Under the pieces are notes generated by a model. That model saw only the letters and a program-made list of their open reading frames with translations, was not told where the DNA came from and ran no database searches. Positions 9,440-17,402 of a DNA stretch of 51,182 bases are shown piece after piece. The position numbers and the translations under genes were made by a program. Source of the stretch: RGIG3102 sp964369915 (GTDB taxonomy: Bacteria > Bacillota > Clostridia > Oscillospirales > Ruminococcaceae); NCBI GenBank assembly GCA_964369915.1, contig CAYJGG010000010.1, forward strand, positions 1 through 51,182, read 5' to 3'. Each line of letters opens with the position of its first letter. The stretch's first letter is position 1.

Positions 9440-9507
9440 ATATTTCGCCTCCCCTCTTTTGGATAAATTTGCCTATTTAAACTATATAAACAGCAAAATT
9501 TCCCTCT

Positions 9508-9524
9508 TAGTATATAATATACTA
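9508..9524. promoter_or_regulatory. Perfect 17-bp palindrome upstream of the dgt-dnaG-rpoD operon
   Basis: TAGTATATAATATACTA is a perfect palindrome around a central A. It lies about 70 bp upstream of the dgt start, in the only gap where that operon's promoter can be. It overlaps plausible -10 hexamers on the minus strand, so it could be an operator. The AT-only composition makes chance possible. Confidence 0.35.
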
Positions 9525-9553
9525 GATTAGTATTTAAAAAACCTTTAATTATT

Positions 9554-10168
9554 TTAAAAAATGTCAAAAATTTCTTTTTTAAATGTTGCAGGAGTGCCTT
9601 TTGTTAATATTTCTATGTCTTTAAGTAGTTCTATTGCTTCACCTTTTAAAGTTCTAAAATCTATATTTATATTATTTGTAAACTGTGTATCTAAAATTTT
9701 TGCATTATGTTTTTCAAATAAAACTTTTAATCTATCAAATAATGAATAATCTATTTCAATAAAATAATCATTGCATAAATTATAATTTAGAATTTCAGCT
9801 GTATTAACTGCTTCTTTTGCTGCATTTGTATATGCTCTAACTAAACCGCCAGTGCCAAGCAGCGTTCCGCCAAAATACCTAGTTACAATTATTATGACGT
9901 CTTCTAAATTTTCATGCCTAATAACTTCTAATATTGGCATGCCTGCAGTTTTTGCCGGCTCACCATCATCACTTTGCCTTTGAATATTTTCTTCTTTTAT
10001 TATATAAGCAAAACAATTATGATTTGCATCATAGTATTTTTTACGAATTACATCTAAAAAATCTTTTGCCTCTTTTTCTGTTTTAACATGAGCGATATTT
10101 GCTATAAATTCACTCTTTTTTTCATGAATTGCCACTGTAGATTTATCTTTAATTGTTTTGTAAATCAT
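9554..10168 (-). CDS. yigZ: YigZ/IMPACT family protein
   Basis: This 204-residue protein belongs to the YigZ/IMPACT family. The N-terminal UPF0029 domain shows the hallmark NHNCFAYII, SDDGEPAKTAGMPIL and VTRYFGGTLLGTGGLVRAY blocks (roughly residues 50-120). The C-terminal part is the DUF1949 domain. Eukaryotic IMPACT regulates translation through GCN2; the bacterial role is not settled. AAAAGGAGCTAATAATT precedes ATG 10168. It stands alone between rpmE and dgt, with unusual repeat sequence upstream (10171-10312). No terminator separates it from dgt, so some readthrough into the dgt operon is possible. Confidence 0.93.
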   Translation of the reverse strand: MIYKTIKDKSTVAIHEKKSEFIANIAHVKTEKEAKDFLDVIRKKYYDANHNCFAYIIKEENIQRQSDDGEPAKTAGMPILEVIRHENLEDVIIIVTRYFGGTLLGTGGLVRAYTNAAKEAVNTAEILNYNLCNDYFIEIDYSLFDRLKVLFEKHNAKILDTQFTNNINIDFRTLKGEAIELLKDIEILTKGTPATFKKEIFDIF

Positions 10169-10170
10169 AA

Positions 10171-10312
10171 TTATTAGCTCCTTTTAAGGTTTTGCGTGTT
10201 TTACCACGCAATTTAAGTGGCAAACTTTCGATTATCCTTCATTGAGAAAGCCAAAGAACTCAATAGTTTGAAAACTTGTTTTCAAACTTATTAGCTCCTT
10301 TTAGGGCTTTGC
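10171..10312. repeat. Duplicated RBS-containing segment and hairpins upstream of yigZ
   Basis: A 25-bp segment at 10171-10195 (beginning TTATTAGCTCCTTTT) recurs at 10288-10312 with three mismatches, in the same orientation. On the minus strand each copy reads as a Shine-Dalgarno AAAAGGAGCTAATAA. Between them are a perfect 9-bp hairpin with a 4-nt loop (10266-10287, GTTTGAAAA/TTTTCAAAC), a second inverted repeat (ATTGAG 10241-10246 with CTCAAT 10259-10264) and a third hairpin (TTGCGTG/CACGCAA, 10192-10211). The upstream copy is followed on the minus strand by a 17-codon TTG-initiated frame, too short to call. Confidence 0.5.
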
Positions 10313-10352
10313 CTGCCATATTAAAAATAATTATAAAAAAATGCAAAAAATA

Positions 10353-10372
10353 GGCCGGTATATACACCGGCC
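10353..10372 (-). terminator. Intrinsic terminator of rpmE
   Basis: GGCCGGT and ACCGGCC form a strong GC-rich stem with a 6-nt loop just downstream of the rpmE stop. On the minus strand it is followed by TATTTTTTGCATTTTTTT. Confidence 0.92.
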
Positions 10373-10389
10373 GTAGTTTTTTTAAATAA

Positions 10390-10593
10390 TTATTCTTGAA
10401 TGTTGAATCTCTTTTTGAATCTATCAACACGTCCACCTGCATCAACAAGTTTTTGTTTACCTGTAAAGAATGGGTGACATTTTGAACAAACATCAATGCT
10501 TATTTTTTCTTTTGTTGAACGAGTGTTAATCTCATTACCACATGCGCATTTGATTTTTGCTTCTACATAATTTGGGTGTATGCCTTCTCTCAT
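10390..10593 (-). CDS. rpmE: Ribosomal protein L31, zinc-binding type
   Basis: This 67-residue protein is L31 of the large ribosomal subunit. It is the C+ (zinc-carrying) form, with Cys16, Cys18, Cys36 and Cys39 (KCACG ... CSKCHPFFTG), and the family ending GGRVDRFKKRF. Because it carries the zinc motif, it would be the zinc-replete version in organisms with both forms. AAGGAGA lies 7 bases before ATG 10593. It has its own promoter (10648-10676) and terminator (10353-10372), so it forms a single-gene unit. The overlapping minus-strand frame at 10260-10496 is a shadow. Confidence 0.97.
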   Translation of the reverse strand: MREGIHPNYVEAKIKCACGNEINTRSTKEKISIDVCSKCHPFFTGKQKLVDAGGRVDRFKKRFNIQE

Positions 10594-10607
10594 TATAATC
10601 TCCTTCC

Positions 10608-10630
10608 GATAAGAGTTTCCGTCCCTTATC
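10608..10630 (-). promoter_or_regulatory. Small hairpin in the rpmE leader next to the RBS
   Basis: GATAAG and CTTATC can pair around an 11-nt loop in the rpmE 5' leader, ending directly before the AAGGAGA ribosome binding site. Such a position would suit translational feedback, but the stem is only 6 bp. Confidence 0.3.
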
Positions 10631-10647
10631 TATTTTATTACCGTATT

Positions 10648-10676
10648 ATATTATCACAAATTCTAAGAAAAATCAA
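10648..10676 (-). promoter_or_regulatory. Promoter of rpmE
   Basis: On the minus strand TTGATT (10671-10676) is followed after 17 bp by TAATAT (10648-10653). The gap to the rpmE start is about 55 bp. The -35 overlaps a weak AT-rich inverted repeat (10664-10687) that may terminate the upstream phosphohexomutase transcript. Confidence 0.6.
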
Positions 10677-10703
10677 GAGTTTTCTTAAATTAAATTGTGA
10701 ACT

Positions 10704-12410
10704 TTACTTTAAAATATTGGCAATATCCACATCAATTTCATTTTTAACAGATTTTGCCATATCTTCATTTTCTCCTTTTATTGAGAAATAAACCTTGATT
10801 TTTGGCTCTGTTCCTGATGGGCGAATTATAATTTGATTACCTTCTTTTGTATAGTAAGTTAAAATATTTGATTGTGGAAGATTAATTTTTTGAGCTACCT
10901 TAGTGTTTAAATCTGTTTTTATCAGCTCTTTATAATCTTCAAAAGCAACTATTTCATATCCACCAATTGTTTTTAAAGGCTCTTTTCGTAAATTAGCCAT
11001 AATATCTTTCATTTTATCCATGCCAGCTAATCCTTCAAATTCATAAGCATCAACTGTGTTTAGATAGTAGCCGAATTTTTTATAAATTCCGTTTAATACT
11101 TCAATTATAGATGTGCCTTTATAAACATAGTAAGCTGCCATTTCAGCTATAAGTAGTGTAGCTACAACTGCATCTTTATCTCTAACTGCTGTTCCAACTA
11201 AATAGCCATAACTTTCTTCAAAGCCTAAAACAAATCTATCTTCTTCGCCTTTAGCTTCTAAATTTAATATAGTTTCGCCTATATATTTAAATCCAGTTAA
11301 AACATTAATAGTTTCTATTCCATGGCTTTTAGCCACTTCATCAGCTAAAGAAGATGTCACTATTGATTTTACCATAATTGGATTTTTTGGCATTGTTTTA
11401 TTTTCGTTTTTAATTTTAGCTATATAATCAATTAACAATATACCAACTTGATTTCCTGAAAGCATAGTGTATTTATCGCCATCTTTTAAAGCAATACCAA
11501 CTCTATCAGCATCTGGATCTGTTGCAATTAAGATATCTGCGCTTTCCTTTTTTAATAAATCAAGACCGAGTTGCATAGCCTCTTTTATTTCAGGGTTTGG
11601 ATATGAGCAAGTTGGGAAGTTTCCATCTGGTAATTCTTGCTCTTTAACCATTATTATATCTTTTAGCCCTGCCATATTTAAAACTTTTCTAACTGGGATA
11701 TTTCCTGCACCATTAAAAGGAGTATAAACCATTTTTAAGTTTGTTTTAGTGAAAATATCTTTATTTAGCATTTGTGATAAGCACCAATTATAGTATTTAT
11801 CTTCAACTTCTTTTGAAATATATTCAACTAAGTTTTCGCTAACTGCTTTATCTAAATTTATTCTTTTAATATCATTAAATATATCAAGACTATTTATTTC
11901 ACTTAAAACTGCATTAGCGTTTGTTTCAGTCATTTGGCAGCCATCATCGCCATAAACTTTATATCCATTGTATTTTGCAGGATTATGACTTGCTGTAACC
12001 ATTATACCAGCTGTGCATTTATATTCTCTTGTTGCAAAAGAAAGCATTGGAACAGGACGAAGTTCGTTGTAAATATAAACTTTTATTCCATTTCCAGCTA
12101 AAACTTCCGCTGCTATTTTTGAAAATACATCGCTTTTAATTCTTGAATCATAAGCAATCGCAACAGATGGGTTTTTATTTTCTTTATTTAAAAAATTTGC
12201 AAGCCCTTGAGTTGCTTTTGCAACTGTATGTTCGTTCATTCTATTAGTTCCAGCGCCTAAAACTCCACGAAGTCCTGCTGTTCCAAAAGAAAGGTTTAAT
12301 AAAAATCTATCTTTTATTTCATCATCATTTTTTTTAATAGTTTCTAATTCATTTAATAAATCGTTTTCCTTAACATTTTCTAGCCATCTTTTATATTCGT
12401 TTGTATACAT
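10704..12410 (-). CDS. pgcA: Phosphoglucomutase/phosphomannomutase
   Basis: This alpha-D-phosphohexomutase interconverts glucose-1-phosphate and glucose-6-phosphate (or the mannose forms), feeding cell-envelope precursor and glycogen pathways. The active-site serine loop is TASHNPAKYNGYKVYG, the metal loop DPDADRVGIAL, the sugar-binding loop GFEESYGYLVG and the phosphate-binding loop IIRPSGTEPKIK. I chose ATG 12410 as the start (568 residues): GGAGG at 12419-12423 lies 8 bases upstream, while the longer GTG frame at 12425 and the ATG at 12416 overlap or touch that RBS. The size and order of motifs match Gram-positive PgcA-type enzymes. Glucose versus mannose preference cannot be decided from sequence. 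Confidence 0.94.
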   Translation of the reverse strand: MYTNEYKRWLENVKENDLLNELETIKKNDDEIKDRFLLNLSFGTAGLRGVLGAGTNRMNEHTVAKATQGLANFLNKENKNPSVAIAYDSRIKSDVFSKIAAEVLAGNGIKVYIYNELRPVPMLSFATREYKCTAGIMVTASHNPAKYNGYKVYGDDGCQMTETNANAVLSEINSLDIFNDIKRINLDKAVSENLVEYISKEVEDKYYNWCLSQMLNKDIFTKTNLKMVYTPFNGAGNIPVRKVLNMAGLKDIIMVKEQELPDGNFPTCSYPNPEIKEAMQLGLDLLKKESADILIATDPDADRVGIALKDGDKYTMLSGNQVGILLIDYIAKIKNENKTMPKNPIMVKSIVTSSLADEVAKSHGIETINVLTGFKYIGETILNLEAKGEEDRFVLGFEESYGYLVGTAVRDKDAVVATLLIAEMAAYYVYKGTSIIEVLNGIYKKFGYYLNTVDAYEFEGLAGMDKMKDIMANLRKEPLKTIGGYEIVAFEDYKELIKTDLNTKVAQKINLPQSNILTYYTKEGNQIIIRPSGTEPKIKVYFSIKGENEDMAKSVKNEIDVDIANILK

Positions 12411-12506
12411 TCGCATGACCTCCACATTTCAAATTTATTTATTTATAGTTCACCATTTTAGAATACCATATTTTTTAGTATATCGCAAGAAAAAACCGCC
12501 ATATAC

Positions 12507-12534
12507 TTGAAAATAAATTAATATATGATATTAT
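12507..12534 (+). promoter_or_regulatory. Probable promoter of the comM-like gene
   Basis: TTGAAA (12507-12512), a 16-bp spacer and TATTAT (12529-12534) lie about 50 bp before the plus-strand start codon at 12584. The region is AT-rich, so the match is only moderately informative. Confidence 0.45.
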
Positions 12535-12583
12535 TATATATATTAGTTATTATAAAATATTGTAATATTTAAGGATAAAAATT

Positions 12584-14089
12584 ATGCTAAGTACAGTTTA
12601 CACTTTTGGCGTTGTTGGTATTTCTGGGTACAAGATTTTTTCAGAAGTTCATATTTCTGGTGGTCTTCCTAGCTTTGATATCGTAGGACTTCCTGATTCT
12701 GCTGTAAAAGAAGCTAAAGACAGGGTCCGCAGTGCCATAAAAAACAATGGATACACATATCCTTCTTCAAGAATAACAGTAAATCTTGCTCCTGCTGATA
12801 TTAAAAAAGTGGGAGCTAGTTATGATTTACCTGTTTTACTTAGTATTCTTAGTGCAAATAAGCAAATCCCAAAAATAAAAGATGACTATGCTTTTGTCGG
12901 CGAATTATCATTAAATGGTGAAGTTCGCAGCGTTAAAGGTGCACTTTCTATGGCAATAGCAGCCAAAGAATCTGGCTTTAAAGCAATATTCCTTCCTTTA
13001 GAAAACGCAAATGAGGCGAGTGTTGTTGAGGGAATTTCGGTTTATGGAATAAGTGATATTAATCAGTTAATTTCATTTTTAAAATCAGAAATCACGCTCA
13101 CACCACATATCTATGAAAACTTAGAAGATGAATACACAGAATATTTAGATTTTAAAGATGTTAAAGGTCAGTTTGAAGCAAAGCGTGCCCTTGAAATTGC
13201 CGCTGCTGGTGGACATAATATTTTAATGAGTGGGCCTCCTGGCTCTGGTAAAAGTATGCTTGCAAAACGTCTGCCTTCTATAATGCCTCCTATGCATATA
13301 GAAGAATCTATCGAAACCACTAAAATTTATTCTATCTGCGGACTAATTAAAGAAAATGGTGGACTTATAAAAACTCGTCCTTTCAGAAACCCACATCACA
13401 CCGTTTCAGCAGCCGCTTTAACTGGTGGTGGAAGAAATGCTACCCCTGGAGAAATTTCGCTTGCTAATAATGGAGTTTTATTTTTAGATGAATTTCCTGA
13501 ATTTCGCAGAGATAGCCTTGAAAGTTTAAGAGCGCCTTTAGAAGATAAAAAAGTTAGTATATCAAGGATTAACTATTCGCAAACTTTTCCTAGCAGAATA
13601 ATGCTAGTTGCCGCAATGAACCCTTGCCCTTGCGGATATTATGGCCACGAAACTAAGCCTTGTATTTGCTCTATAACAAAAAGAGAAGCATATCAAGGAA
13701 AAATCAGCGGCCCACTGCTTGATAGAATTGATATACACATAACTCTTGAAAGCACTCAATATGAAGATTTAGCTTCTGATAATTTAAATATTGAAAGTTC
13801 AAGCGATGTTTTAAAAAGAGTGTTATCTGCTAGAAAATTGCAAGAAAAAAGATTTAGTAATACTAATATTTTGACAAATAGCGATATACCACCAAAATAT
13901 ATGCAAGAGTTTTGTAAAACAACTGATTCAGCAAAAGAAGTTTTAAAAAAAGCTTTTGAAACTCTTTCTCTTTCAGGAAGAAGCTATGATAAAATACTAA
14001 AAGTTGCAAGGACTATTGCAGATTTAGAGAATAGCGATTTAATTGATAATTTTCATATACTAGAAGCTATTCAATACAGAAATAATTAA
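12584..14089 (+). CDS. comM: YifB/ComM family Mg-chelatase-like AAA+ ATPase
   Basis: This 501-residue protein is of the ComM/YifB family. In naturally transformable Gram-negatives ComM is a hexameric helicase that drives branch migration during recombination of incoming DNA; the clostridial role is not established. The N-terminal Lon-protease-like ChlI domain (GLPSFDIVGLPDSAVKEAKD) is followed by the AAA+ core with Walker A GPPGSGKS (217-224), Walker B NNGVLFLDEFPEF and the cysteine cluster NPCPCGYYGHETKPCICS, typical of the family. The C-terminal Mg_chelatase_C region ends in AIQYRNN. It is transcribed opposite to the upstream mutase and is followed 22 bp later by the large membrane protein gene. 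Confidence 0.93.
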   Translation: MLSTVYTFGVVGISGYKIFSEVHISGGLPSFDIVGLPDSAVKEAKDRVRSAIKNNGYTYPSSRITVNLAPADIKKVGASYDLPVLLSILSANKQIPKIKDDYAFVGELSLNGEVRSVKGALSMAIAAKESGFKAIFLPLENANEASVVEGISVYGISDINQLISFLKSEITLTPHIYENLEDEYTEYLDFKDVKGQFEAKRALEIAAAGGHNILMSGPPGSGKSMLAKRLPSIMPPMHIEESIETTKIYSICGLIKENGGLIKTRPFRNPHHTVSAAALTGGGRNATPGEISLANNGVLFLDEFPEFRRDSLESLRAPLEDKKVSISRINYSQTFPSRIMLVAAMNPCPCGYYGHETKPCICSITKREAYQGKISGPLLDRIDIHITLESTQYEDLASDNLNIESSSDVLKRVLSARKLQEKRFSNTNILTNSDIPPKYMQEFCKTTDSAKEVLKKAFETLSLSGRSYDKILKVARTIADLENSDLIDNFHILEAIQYRNN

Positions 14090-14111
14090 AAGAAAGATTT
14101 AAAATTAATTT

Positions 14112-15764
14112 ATGAAAAAATTTGATATAAACAAAACTTGGCTATATATAATCATAGTTTTAATAACTGTATTTCGATTATTTTTAGCATCAACACAATA
14201 CGTAACCGTAACTCCACCACTTGCACCTTTAGATGATCATTTTATGTTTACATCTGCTGTTAATATCGTGAATGGAGATTGGTTTGGAGAATATAATTTT
14301 CTAACACTTTCAAAGCATAACTTTTTCTCTATTTGGCTTGCTTTTTTGCATATTTTAAATATTCCATATTTAGTTGGTAATGCTTTATTATATGCTGTTA
14401 GCTGTATTGTAATGCTTATGGCTGTTAGCAATGTTTTAAAAAGTAATATATTAAAAGCTTTATTATACGCAGCTCTTTTATACAACCCTGCAATGTGGGC
14501 AAATTATGCAACTAGAATTTATAGAGATGCTATTTTCCCTAGCTTATGCTTAATGTTTTTTGCTGGTGTTATAGGAATTGGTCTTCGCTATAAAGAGCCA
14601 TTAAAACAAAAACTTTTTTACCTTTTATTAATCGGATTTAGTTATGGTGCTATTTACCTTTCTCGTGAAGATGGAATATGGATAATGCCATTTTATATTG
14701 TTGCATTAATTATAATTTTTATTGTTAGTTTAAGAGAAGGACAATCAAATCCTTTTAAAAATTTAATTATTAATATTCTTCCTATGGGAATTTCTTTAGC
14801 AATTATTCTTTTATACTCTTATCAAAACTATCTTCATTACGATAGATTTATTGTAAGTGATTTTACAAGTAGCGAATTTGAAAAGGCTTATGGCTCTCTT
14901 GCAAGTATCGAGCACGAAGAATGGCATCCTTTAATCGCTGTTCCTGATGATGTAAGATTTAAATTATATGAAGAAGTTCCAAGTTTTAAAGAGCTCGAAG
15001 ATATAATTGAAAATAAAGACTTTAAAAATGGATATTACAACTATTCAATAGAAGGATTTTCTTCAGGCTCTTTTTATTGGGCATTTAGAAAAGCTGTTGG
15101 AGAAGCTGGCTATTATGAAAACACTGCTACTTCCAAAGAATACTATGAAAGAGTTTATAATGAAGTTGTTTTAGCTATTGATGAAGGACGTTTAGATAGT
15201 AATTCACTCCACTCAGGCCTTACACCTCCTATAAAAGCTGAATATATCCTGCCTGTTATTAATGAAGCTTTTTTAGGAATGAAAACTGTTATCTTATTTG
15301 AACAAACAAGCCCTTTATCGAGTGCTGCTGTTGGTCTTCCTGAAGAAATAAAAGAAGTTGAAGATTTTATTCATCAACAAGGCGCAACTATTTTAAGAGC
15401 AAACACCACTATACCTTATCTTGATCCTATTAGAAGTTTAACTCATAAATTCATGGAAATAATGAATTATTTTTATAAATTCGTGATAACTCCTATGCTT
15501 ATAATAAGTTTAATTTGGCAAATTTTAAAATGCAAATCTGATAAGAAAAATAGATTTTTTAATAATGATAGTATGCTAAATATTATTTTATTAGGTGTAA
15601 TATTAATGGCTATTTTAAGAAGTTTTATGATAGCATTTGTAGAAGTTTCATCTTTTAATATTGGAACATATATTATGTATTTATCAACAATTCATCCTTT
15701 AATCATTCTCTATTCAGTTTTAGGGTTTTGCAAATTATTAGAAACGAAATTAATGAAAAACTAA
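14112..15764 (+). CDS. Large polytopic membrane protein, possible GT-C glycosyltransferase
   Basis: This 550-residue protein has about eight to ten hydrophobic segments: one at residues 11-27, several between 85 and 235, and two or three at the C-terminus (about 450-545). A soluble stretch lies at about 240-440. An acidic pair (Asp41-Asp42) lies in the first extracytoplasmic loop, followed by TLSKHNFFSIWLAF. That placement resembles GT-C fold enzymes that transfer sugars from polyprenyl phosphate carriers (ArnT/PMT type), but I see no decisive family signature. The start lies 22 bp after the comM-like gene, so the two are likely co-transcribed, and the transcript ends at the terminator 15771-15799. 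The function is inferred, not shown. Confidence 0.75.
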   Translation: MKKFDINKTWLYIIIVLITVFRLFLASTQYVTVTPPLAPLDDHFMFTSAVNIVNGDWFGEYNFLTLSKHNFFSIWLAFLHILNIPYLVGNALLYAVSCIVMLMAVSNVLKSNILKALLYAALLYNPAMWANYATRIYRDAIFPSLCLMFFAGVIGIGLRYKEPLKQKLFYLLLIGFSYGAIYLSREDGIWIMPFYIVALIIIFIVSLREGQSNPFKNLIINILPMGISLAIILLYSYQNYLHYDRFIVSDFTSSEFEKAYGSLASIEHEEWHPLIAVPDDVRFKLYEEVPSFKELEDIIENKDFKNGYYNYSIEGFSSGSFYWAFRKAVGEAGYYENTATSKEYYERVYNEVVLAIDEGRLDSNSLHSGLTPPIKAEYILPVINEAFLGMKTVILFEQTSPLSSAAVGLPEEIKEVEDFIHQQGATILRANTTIPYLDPIRSLTHKFMEIMNYFYKFVITPMLIISLIWQILKCKSDKKNRFFNNDSMLNIILLGVILMAILRSFMIAFVEVSSFNIGTYIMYLSTIHPLIILYSVLGFCKLLETKLMKN

Positions 15765-15770
15765 AAATAA

Positions 15771-15799
15771 AAAACGATGTGATTTTTTCACATCGTTTT
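15771..15799. terminator. Bidirectional terminator between convergent genes
   Basis: AAAACGATGTGA and TCACATCGTTTT form a 12-bp perfect stem with T runs on both sides. It serves the membrane protein gene (plus) and the alpha-amylase gene (minus). Confidence 0.92.
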
Positions 15800-15803
15800 T
15801 ATT

Positions 15804-17255
15804 TTATTTTAAATATTCTTTATCAACATAAACGCTAACACTTCCGCCTTCTGCAAAAAATATAGCACATCCATCATCACCAACAACTATTTCTTCTTTA
15901 TAATTATTTAAAATATCAACCATTGTTTTTCCAATGAATTTTTCACCTACACACATTTTTTTATATGCAGCATCGCCATCTGTTAAAACAACTGCAAGAC
16001 CTGAATTTTTATATTTTTCATCGCCTAGTCTTGTAAATCCAATTATCGTTTTATCATCAAGATAATTAATCTGTTCGCCATAGGCTAAATCTTTCCTTAC
16101 TCTAATTAAATCTTCAAGTTTTTTTCCAATTGGTGCTATACCGCTATATGGTATTCCATATAAATCTCCATAAAACACGCACGGAACACCTTCTTCTCTT
16201 AGTAGTATAAGCGAGTATGCATGCAGTTTAAACCAATCATTTACCCAGCTTTCTAATGCTTGTCCTGGCTGTGTGTCATGGTTATCAACTAAGGTAACTG
16301 CCCTTTTTGAACGCTCATTAACTAAAGTGCCTTCAAAAATTTTGCTCATATCAAATTTGCCATCACTTCTTGAAGCCTTATGAAAATTATAATGCAGCGG
16401 AACATCAAAAAGCATCATTGTATTTGCTGTTTTATCTAAAAAATATGTTAGTGCTGATAAATTAGAGTTCCAGTATTCGCCTACAATAAATAAATCTTTA
16501 TTAGCATACTTTTTGATTTCTAAATACCACTCTTTTAATTTAGGGAAATTAATATGCTTTACTGCATCTATTCGAAATCCATCAACATTTGTTAAATCTA
16601 AATACCATTTACCCCAATTTAAAATTTCATTAAACACTTCATTATTATCTAAATCTAAGTCTGTGCCCATCAAAAAATCATAGTTGCCTTTTTCTATATC
16701 AACTTGGTCATCCCATTTTTTATCATCAAATAAATACAATGCTTTTTGATTAGTTTTTACATCAAAATCACAGCCGTCAAAATGCGTGTAGTTCCATTTG
16801 AAATTTGAATATTTACCATTTCTAGCTTCAAAATTAAATTTTGTATAAGCTGTAATTTCTCTTTCGCCTAAGAATTTTCCTCTATCATTAATATCATATA
16901 CTCTCGCTTTAACATTTTCAGTTTCATCTGCGCCAAGCCTATGATTAAAAACAACATCAGCCAAAACATTAAGTTTATTTTTTTGCAAAACTTTTATTGC
17001 ATTTATATATTCATCTTTTGAGCCATATTTTGTTTTAACTGAGCCTTTTTGATTAAATTCTCCTAAATCATACATATCATAAACGCCATATCCAACTTCA
17101 TTTACTCCACCTATTCCTTTATAACTAGGAGGTAGCCAAACATCGGTTATTCCAAGATTTATTAAACTTTCAGCTTTATATTCAGCTTCTTTCCAAAGCG
17201 ATGAATCAGCCGGCAAATACCATTCAAAAAATTGAATTAGTGTGCGATTTTTCAT
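15804..17255 (-). CDS. Cytoplasmic alpha-amylase (GH13)
   Basis: This 483-residue glycoside hydrolase family 13 enzyme should cleave internal alpha-1,4 bonds of glycogen, starch fragments or maltodextrins. All catalytic motifs are present: DVVFNH (100-105), GFRIDAVKH with nucleophile Asp230, GEYW with acid/base Glu260 and VDNHD with Asp327. The opening TLIQFFEWYLPAD and the length match the cytoplasmic GH13_5 type (B. licheniformis or E. coli AmyA-like). There is no signal peptide, so it works inside the cell, perhaps on glycogen. The phosphohexomutase at 10704 would be a natural metabolic partner, though it is not adjacent. It stands alone. Confidence 0.92.
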   Translation of the reverse strand: MKNRTLIQFFEWYLPADSSLWKEAEYKAESLINLGITDVWLPPSYKGIGGVNEVGYGVYDMYDLGEFNQKGSVKTKYGSKDEYINAIKVLQKNKLNVLADVVFNHRLGADETENVKARVYDINDRGKFLGEREITAYTKFNFEARNGKYSNFKWNYTHFDGCDFDVKTNQKALYLFDDKKWDDQVDIEKGNYDFLMGTDLDLDNNEVFNEILNWGKWYLDLTNVDGFRIDAVKHINFPKLKEWYLEIKKYANKDLFIVGEYWNSNLSALTYFLDKTANTMMLFDVPLHYNFHKASRSDGKFDMSKIFEGTLVNERSKRAVTLVDNHDTQPGQALESWVNDWFKLHAYSLILLREEGVPCVFYGDLYGIPYSGIAPIGKKLEDLIRVRKDLAYGEQINYLDDKTIIGFTRLGDEKYKNSGLAVVLTDGDAAYKKMCVGEKFIGKTMVDILNNYKEEIVVGDDGCAIFFAEGGSVSVYVDKEYLK

Positions 17256-17402
17256 AGATGTAATAATTCCTTTCTTAGAATTTTGTGTATAATAACATAT
17301 TTTAAATATGAGAAATTAATGCAAATTTTTTGTATTGTAAGTTTTAAAATTAATTTTATCTAATTTTAATAATTAAAAAATTATATCACACCAATTATAT
17401 TT

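Noticed and set aside
10260..10496. Minus-strand 78-residue frame overlapping rpmE
   Set aside because: It is out of frame with L31, reads through the rpmE terminator and has no independent RBS.
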